Source of the DNA: Myxococcales bacterium
Lineage (GTDB): Bacteria; Myxococcota_A; Polyangia; Fen-1088
Direction: 5' to 3'
DNA length: 36,670 bases
Assembly: GCA_025350815.1 (NCBI GenBank)
Contig: JANXXE010000042.1
Span: forward strand, 1-36,670
Shown here: in pieces, positions 33,056-36,670 of the stretch
Numbering within the stretch: position 1 is the first letter of the stretch
Layout of the letters: every line of letters begins with the position of its first letter
Translations under genes and position numbers: made by a program
Notes under the pieces: model-generated
The model's database searches: none
What the model was told of the DNA's origin: nothing
Seen by the model: only the letters and a program-made list of their open reading frames with translations

Positions 33056-33359
33056 CCTGATCACCGGCGCGTTGCTGGTCGGATGCGCGGGGCTGATCCC
33101 CCCACCGACCGACGCGGACGCCTTGCGCGCCTCCGCACGCTGGCCGGGCACCACCGTCGGCGCCCTGACCGAGGCGCGGAGGCTGTACATCGACCACTGC
33201 TCAGGCTGCCACAACTTGTACACCCCCGCCTCTCACCCGGCGGACAAGTGGCCCAAGCTTGTGGCCAACATGGCTGTGCGCGCGAAGGTGGACAACCGTC
33301 AGTTGGACCGGATCGCCCTGTATCTGACGGTGATGGCCGAAACCTCGCCGCCGCCCTGA
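33024..33359 (+). CDS. Mono-haem cytochrome c-type lipoprotein
   Basis: A 111-residue protein. The N-terminus (SLITGALLVGC, Cys 21) is a lipobox, so a lipid anchor is expected. A single CSGCH motif at residues 59-63 binds haem c, with Met 83 in ANMAVRAKV as a likely sixth ligand. The C-terminal RIALYLTVMAET helix is typical of small cytochromes. It would carry one electron on the periplasmic side. The start lies 32 bases inside the upstream barrel gene in another frame, so both genes are surely co-transcribed. Its presence with a Fur-type operator suggests a role in redox-linked metal handling, but this is inference. Confidence 0.82.
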   Translation: MRGCCSRFTFSLITGALLVGCAGLIPPPTDADALRASARWPGTTVGALTEARRLYIDHCSGCHNLYTPASHPADKWPKLVANMAVRAKVDNRQLDRIALYLTVMAETSPPP

Positions 33360-33596
33360 TTGGGGATGGGCCGGGCTGGCGGCGCCGGTCGCCGGTCGCC
33401 ACGAGGTGAACGGGCGCCGCCGGGGGCGCCCCCGGCGCGGGGGCTTTGGGCCTGGACACCGGCGGTGAAGATCCCCAGCGCCAAAAGCCAGAAACGCGTG
33501 GCGCCCCCTGCACTTCGGCGGCCGGCGCTTCGGGCTGCCGGGTCCTGGTCGCCGCGCCCTCAAGGCCGTGGGCGATTCTTCCGAGGCCACAACAGG
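33360..33596 (+). other. Non-coding stretch between the haem lipoprotein and the C25 protease
   Basis: These 237 bases stay open in the frame of the C25 protease, but the translation is Arg/Pro/Gly-rich and has no signal or domain, so the segment is probably not coding. It holds short direct repeats (gccggtc twice, 33388-33401) and a perfect 18-base palindrome at 33419-33436. The protease promoter should be here, but none is recognised. Confidence 0.5.
33419..33436. repeat. Perfect 18-base GC palindrome
   Basis: gccgggggcgcccccggc equals its own reverse complement. As RNA it would fold into a 7-base stem with a GCGC loop, about 60 bases after the cytochrome stop codon. No U-run follows, so it is at best a weak terminator. 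Confidence 0.45.
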
Positions 33597-36017
33597 ATGC
33601 GTGCGCCCGGGCCACGGTCGTTGGCGGCAGCGCTGCTCATGCCGCTGCTTGGTGGCAATGCGCTGGCGGCTAGCGGCCGCCCGCCAATGTCCGCCGATCC
33701 CGACCTGCGTCTGACCGCCACCGAGGCGCCGTCGACCGTCGTGGGCCTGGGCCGTCAGGCCGTACTGACACAGCAACGGCTTGCGGCCGGGCCCGCCGTG
33801 AAAGTCAGCGTTCACGAGGCGGGCCCTGGCTGGTATCGGGTCACCGGCGCGGCCCTTGCGGCGATGGGCACAGCCAGCCCACTTTTGACGGCGGACCCAC
33901 GGCGTCTCCAGCTATTTCTGCACGGTCGCGAACAAACGATGGTCGTGCGCGCCGGTGAAGACGGCCGCCTGGACCCAGATGACAGCCTTGAGTTCTATGC
34001 GGCCGGCATGGATACGCCGTGGAGCAACGAGCACATCTACTGGCTTGTCGCCGGTGAAGAACCAGGTCGACGCGTCGGGATGGCTCTGGGCATGGGGACT
34101 GGGATCGCACCGGCTGCCGATCACACGGGCTTTCTCCACACCGTCGTGCGCCGGGACTCAAGCGCGTACTTCGCGGGGCTGCTCAATGGCGACTTGCCCA
34201 ATTTTTTTGGGCCCTTTATCGGCAAGGAGCCGGCCCAGCAGACCATCACCGTTCCCAACCCCGCCGAGCTTGCCGACGCCCAGCTTGAAGTCGCCTTTCA
34301 GGGAGTGGGTTTCGCACCCCACCAGATCTCCGTCACCTGGGGCACACGGTTGCTGGGCGCCGTTTCGTTCGCGAACAGAGCTCAAGCGTCCAAGGTGTTC
34401 ACGGTCCCGGCCGCTGCGCTTGTCCCGGGGGACAACAAGCTGATGGTCCGGGCGGAAGGGGGGCCTTCCGACACCTCCTTCGTCGACCACGTTCGTCTGA
34501 CGTACCTGCACAAGTATGTCGCGGACGACGGCATGTTGCTGTTCGACGCGGCGGCCGATGCCACCCGTCAGATCGGCGGCTTCGATTCGAAGGACATCCG
34601 GGTGTTCGATGTGACTCAAGCCGCGTCGGTGCAAGAGCTGCCGACCGTGGTATCGCCGGAGGCGCAGGGTTTTTCCGTCACGGTCAGGATCCCGGGGCCA
34701 GCGGATGGCACAGCGCCCGAACGCTCCCGGACCTTGCTGGCCGTGACACCGAAGGCCATTCGCACGCCGTCACTTGCCCCCAACCAGCCGTCGTCGTGGC
34801 ATAGCCCGGGCCTGGCGGCAGATCTCATCCTCATCACGCACCCCGAGTTCCTGGACGCGCTGGCGCCCCTGCTGGCCCGACGGCAACGCGAGGGATGGAC
34901 GCCCGCCTTGGTGACCGTCGACGATCTCTATGACGAGTTCAGCTTCGGTGAAAAGGATCCAGCCGCGATTCGTTCGTTCCTGGCCTTGCAGATGCGCGGT
35001 CGGCACGCGCCGCGGTCGGTGCTGCTGGTGGGCGACGCCACCTTCGATCCCAAGAACCTTCTGGGCAAGGGTTCGTGGGACTTTGTTCCCACCAAGCTCA
35101 TCGACACCGACGATCTCGAGACCTCATCGGACGACTGGTTCGTCGACTTCGACGACGACGGTATCCCAGAGATGCCCATTGGACGCCTGCCGGTGCGAAC
35201 CGTGGCGCAGGCGCGTGCGGTCGTTGCAAAGATAGTCGGCTTCATGCCCGGCCTGCCCGCGCAGCTCGCAGGCAACACGCTGCTGTTCGTCGGCGATTAT
35301 GATCCGCTTCCTGAACTTGATTTCGAAGGCGCCATTCGTGATATCCGCACGGCCATTCCTGCCGCCATTCCTGCCGCCCTTACGGTCGTCGAGATCTTGC
35401 GGCGTGGGCTGGGCGCGGACGCGGCCCACCGGGCTCTGGGCGAGGCCCTGATGGCTGGGCCATTTCTGGTTGACTACGTGGGCCACGGCAGCGTCGAGAC
35501 CTGGGGCGGTAGTTGGGTGCAAAGCAGTTTTCTGACGGGGATGCCCGCGGCGAAACCGATGTCGTTGCTGCTGGCCACCACGTGCCTCAACGGTTTCTTT
35601 CAGGACGTGTATACGACCAGCGTCACCGAGGCGATGCTGCTGGCGCCCACCGGCGGCGCAGTGGCCGCCATCGGCTCGTCGAGCCTGGGTGAGCTTGCGG
35701 ACCAAGTTGTCCTCAGCCGCGAACTGCTGCGCATGACCCTGCAAGAGGGTTTGCCCCTTGGCCTGGCGTTGCAGCGTGCGAAGGCCGCGATCAAGGATCG
35801 TGAGATCCAACAAACGTACATGCTCTTCGGTGATCCTTCGGCCCGCCTGGTGACCGTCTCCCCGGGAGCGGCCCTGGTCATTGAGGACGCCGCGCCGCCC
35901 GCCGTCACCGTCGGCTGCAGCGTCGCGGGAGCCCCCCACAAGGCACCGGCCGCCGCGTTCTGCCTGGGATCTGCGGTCGGGCTTTGCGCGATGCTGCGCC
36001 GCCGCCGGCGCCGGTGA
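33597..36017 (+). CDS. Gingipain-like (C25) cysteine protease with MYXO-CTERM-like tail
   Basis: An 806-residue secreted protein with a signal peptide (SLAAALLMPLLGGNALA). The N-terminal ~400 residues are beta-rich. The C-terminal half is a caspase-fold C25 peptidase: VLLVGDATFDPKN, DDWFVDFDDDGIPEMPIGRLP, catalytic His 630 in VDYVGHGS and Cys 663 in ATTCLNG, and a closing YMLFGDPSARL. The last 35 residues have a Cys (about 774, VGCS), a helix and RRRRRR, a MYXO-CTERM-like sorting tail, so surface attachment is inferred. The ATG at 33597 is chosen because it directly precedes the signal peptide; the frame continues upstream as a basic, proline-rich stretch. The tail resembles that of the first gene of this window. 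Confidence 0.88.
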   Translation: MRAPGPRSLAAALLMPLLGGNALAASGRPPMSADPDLRLTATEAPSTVVGLGRQAVLTQQRLAAGPAVKVSVHEAGPGWYRVTGAALAAMGTASPLLTADPRRLQLFLHGREQTMVVRAGEDGRLDPDDSLEFYAAGMDTPWSNEHIYWLVAGEEPGRRVGMALGMGTGIAPAADHTGFLHTVVRRDSSAYFAGLLNGDLPNFFGPFIGKEPAQQTITVPNPAELADAQLEVAFQGVGFAPHQISVTWGTRLLGAVSFANRAQASKVFTVPAAALVPGDNKLMVRAEGGPSDTSFVDHVRLTYLHKYVADDGMLLFDAAADATRQIGGFDSKDIRVFDVTQAASVQELPTVVSPEAQGFSVTVRIPGPADGTAPERSRTLLAVTPKAIRTPSLAPNQPSSWHSPGLAADLILITHPEFLDALAPLLARRQREGWTPALVTVDDLYDEFSFGEKDPAAIRSFLALQMRGRHAPRSVLLVGDATFDPKNLLGKGSWDFVPTKLIDTDDLETSSDDWFVDFDDDGIPEMPIGRLPVRTVAQARAVVAKIVGFMPGLPAQLAGNTLLFVGDYDPLPELDFEGAIRDIRTAIPAAIPAALTVVEILRRGLGADAAHRALGEALMAGPFLVDYVGHGSVETWGGSWVQSSFLTGMPAAKPMSLLLATTCLNGFFQDVYTTSVTEAMLLAPTGGAVAAIGSSSLGELADQVVLSRELLRMTLQEGLPLGLALQRAKAAIKDREIQQTYMLFGDPSARLVTVSPGAALVIEDAAPPAVTVGCSVAGAPHKAPAAAFCLGSAVGLCAMLRRRRRR

Positions 36018-36113
36018 GGCCGCGCCCGGCTCGCGTGCCCGCAGTCACGTGGCCCGGGCTTTTCAAGTGCCCCCACATGACGTGCGGCAGCGGCCTGTGC
36101 TAAGTAACTGGCC

Positions 36114-36452
36114 GTGCGTTCGGTTGTGCTTCTGGCCCTTTGGGGCGTCGTCATTGCAGGCTGCTACCAGCAGCCGGCCATTCCCCTCGACAAACCGCTG
36201 GCGTGCAGCGCCGCCGATCCGAACTGCCCGCTGGGCTATTCGTGCATAGGCGCGCGAATTTGCGCGCCCAAGGCCTGCGCCATGACCACGGACTGTCCCA
36301 CGGGTCTTGTGTGTACGCCCGGCCGGGGCTGCGGCCTGAAGCCCGAAGGCGAGGGCGGGGCCAGCGACAGCGGCACCAAGGACGGCGGCGCCACCGCGGA
36401 TGCGTCCGGCGATGTGTCTGCGTCCAACACCGATGCCCTGGGGAGCGACTGA
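36114..36452 (+). CDS. Small Cys-rich lipoprotein
   Basis: A 112-residue protein from a GTG start. The signal peptide MRSVVLLALWGVVIAGC has a lipobox with Cys 17. A Cys-rich core follows (CSAADPNCPLGYSC, CAPKACAMTTDCPTGLVC, GCGL), probably disulfide-bonded, then a Gly/Ser/Asp-rich tail. This layout is common in myxobacterial secreted proteins of unknown function. Its stop shares a base with the ATG of the next gene (TGATG). Confidence 0.65.
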   Translation: MRSVVLLALWGVVIAGCYQQPAIPLDKPLACSAADPNCPLGYSCIGARICAPKACAMTTDCPTGLVCTPGRGCGLKPEGEGGASDSGTKDGGATADASGDVSASNTDALGSD

Positions 36453-36670
36453 TGCGTTCACTGAGCCTTGTCGTCGTAGTGGCCTTACTCGGTGGGTGCG
36501 CCTCGGACGGGACGGCCCGATCCACCGCGCGCAATGTTCTTGTCGCCGTGGCGATTGGCAGTGCGGCCATCGCCGTGGGCTCGGCCGTCGCCGGGCGCAG
36601 TTCCCAGAATTCAGTGCACAATGACGTTGCCGGCGGCACCGTCACCGGCCACCAGTTCGTCGATCGCAAC
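36452..36670 (+). CDS. Lipoprotein, 3' truncated by the window edge
   Basis: An ATG overlapping the previous stop by one base opens a frame that runs to the window end with no stop (73 residues). It begins MRSLSLVVVVALLGGC, a signal peptide with a lipobox at Cys 16, then a short polar stretch and a hydrophobic Gly/Ala segment (NVLVAVAIGSAAIAVGSAVAG). No family can be named from the fragment. Confidence 0.6.
   Translation, partial: MRSLSLVVVVALLGGCASDGTARSTARNVLVAVAIGSAAIAVGSAVAGRSSQNSVHNDVAGGTVTGHQFVDRN

Noticed and set aside
33360-33596. N-terminal extension of the C25 protease
   Set aside because: The in-frame sequence is basic and proline-rich and comes before a good signal peptide at 33597, which would be buried if the extension were translated.
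1-36670. tRNA, rRNA, CRISPR array, insertion sequence, phage or integrase genes
   Set aside because: None was seen: there is no spaced direct-repeat array, no transposase-like protein and no cloverleaf with a CCA end in the short gaps. A covariance-model scan was not possible.

Overview
The window is GC-rich chromosomal DNA that points to a myxobacterium-like organism (Myxococcota, former Deltaproteobacteria). The evidence is as follows: two proteins end in a Cys, a hydrophobic helix and a run of Arg (a MYXO-CTERM-like, myxosortase-type sorting tail); there are many lipoboxes; one secreted protein carries repeated CVDGVCC-type modules; there is a Hanks-type Ser/Thr kinase; and there are secreted NHL, M28, C25 and alkaline-phosphatase-type proteins. 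No rRNA, tRNA, CRISPR array, transposase, integrase or phage gene was found, so this looks like ordinary chromosome and not an island. Gene packing is very tight: no gap between genes exceeds about 240 bases, and several convergent pairs overlap at their stop codons.

Layout. 1-3340 (+): the end of a DUF2330-like protein with a sorting tail, then two tandem NHL-propeller lipoproteins. 3331-5438 (-): a small Cys/His-containing membrane protein and the ATPase and permease of a ZnuBC/TroBC-type metal ABC transporter, with no binding protein nearby. A divergent exported protein with an internally duplicated module lies at 5540-6418 (+). 6505-7967 (+): a BNR (Asp-box) propeller protein followed by a MoaD/ThiS-type ubiquitin-like protein. 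7956-12957 (-): thrC, cimA, leuC, leuD, that is threonine synthase and the citramalate/isopropylmalate branch, divergent from a fused aspartate kinase-homoserine dehydrogenase at 13047-15605 (+). Together these cover aspartate to threonine and pyruvate to the isoleucine/leucine precursors, although homoserine kinase, asd, leuB and the ilv genes are not here. 15648-18876: a family 2 glycosyltransferase (+) facing a translationally coupled class V aminotransferase and a UGM/protoporphyrinogen-oxidase-like flavoprotein (-). 19018-25623: a Cys-rich lipoprotein (+), an SDR with an unusual active site and a large PD40-M28-PDZ secreted peptidase (-), and a PafA-type phosphatase (+).

25625-32035 (-) is the housekeeping core: prs, rplY, pth, rpsF, rpsR, rplI, dnaB and a membrane-anchored Ser/Thr kinase whose GTG start overlaps the dnaB stop. 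32036-33359 holds the most suggestive small system: a TTGACA promoter whose -10 region lies in a Fur-box-like palindrome, followed by a beta-barrel-like exported protein and an overlapping mono-haem cytochrome c lipoprotein. 33597-36017 (+) is a gingipain-like (C25) protease with a MYXO-CTERM-like tail, followed by one complete and one truncated lipoprotein gene at the right edge.

All functional calls come from reading motifs by eye. No database search was run. Start codons are inferred from family length, Shine-Dalgarno-like sequences and overlaps.
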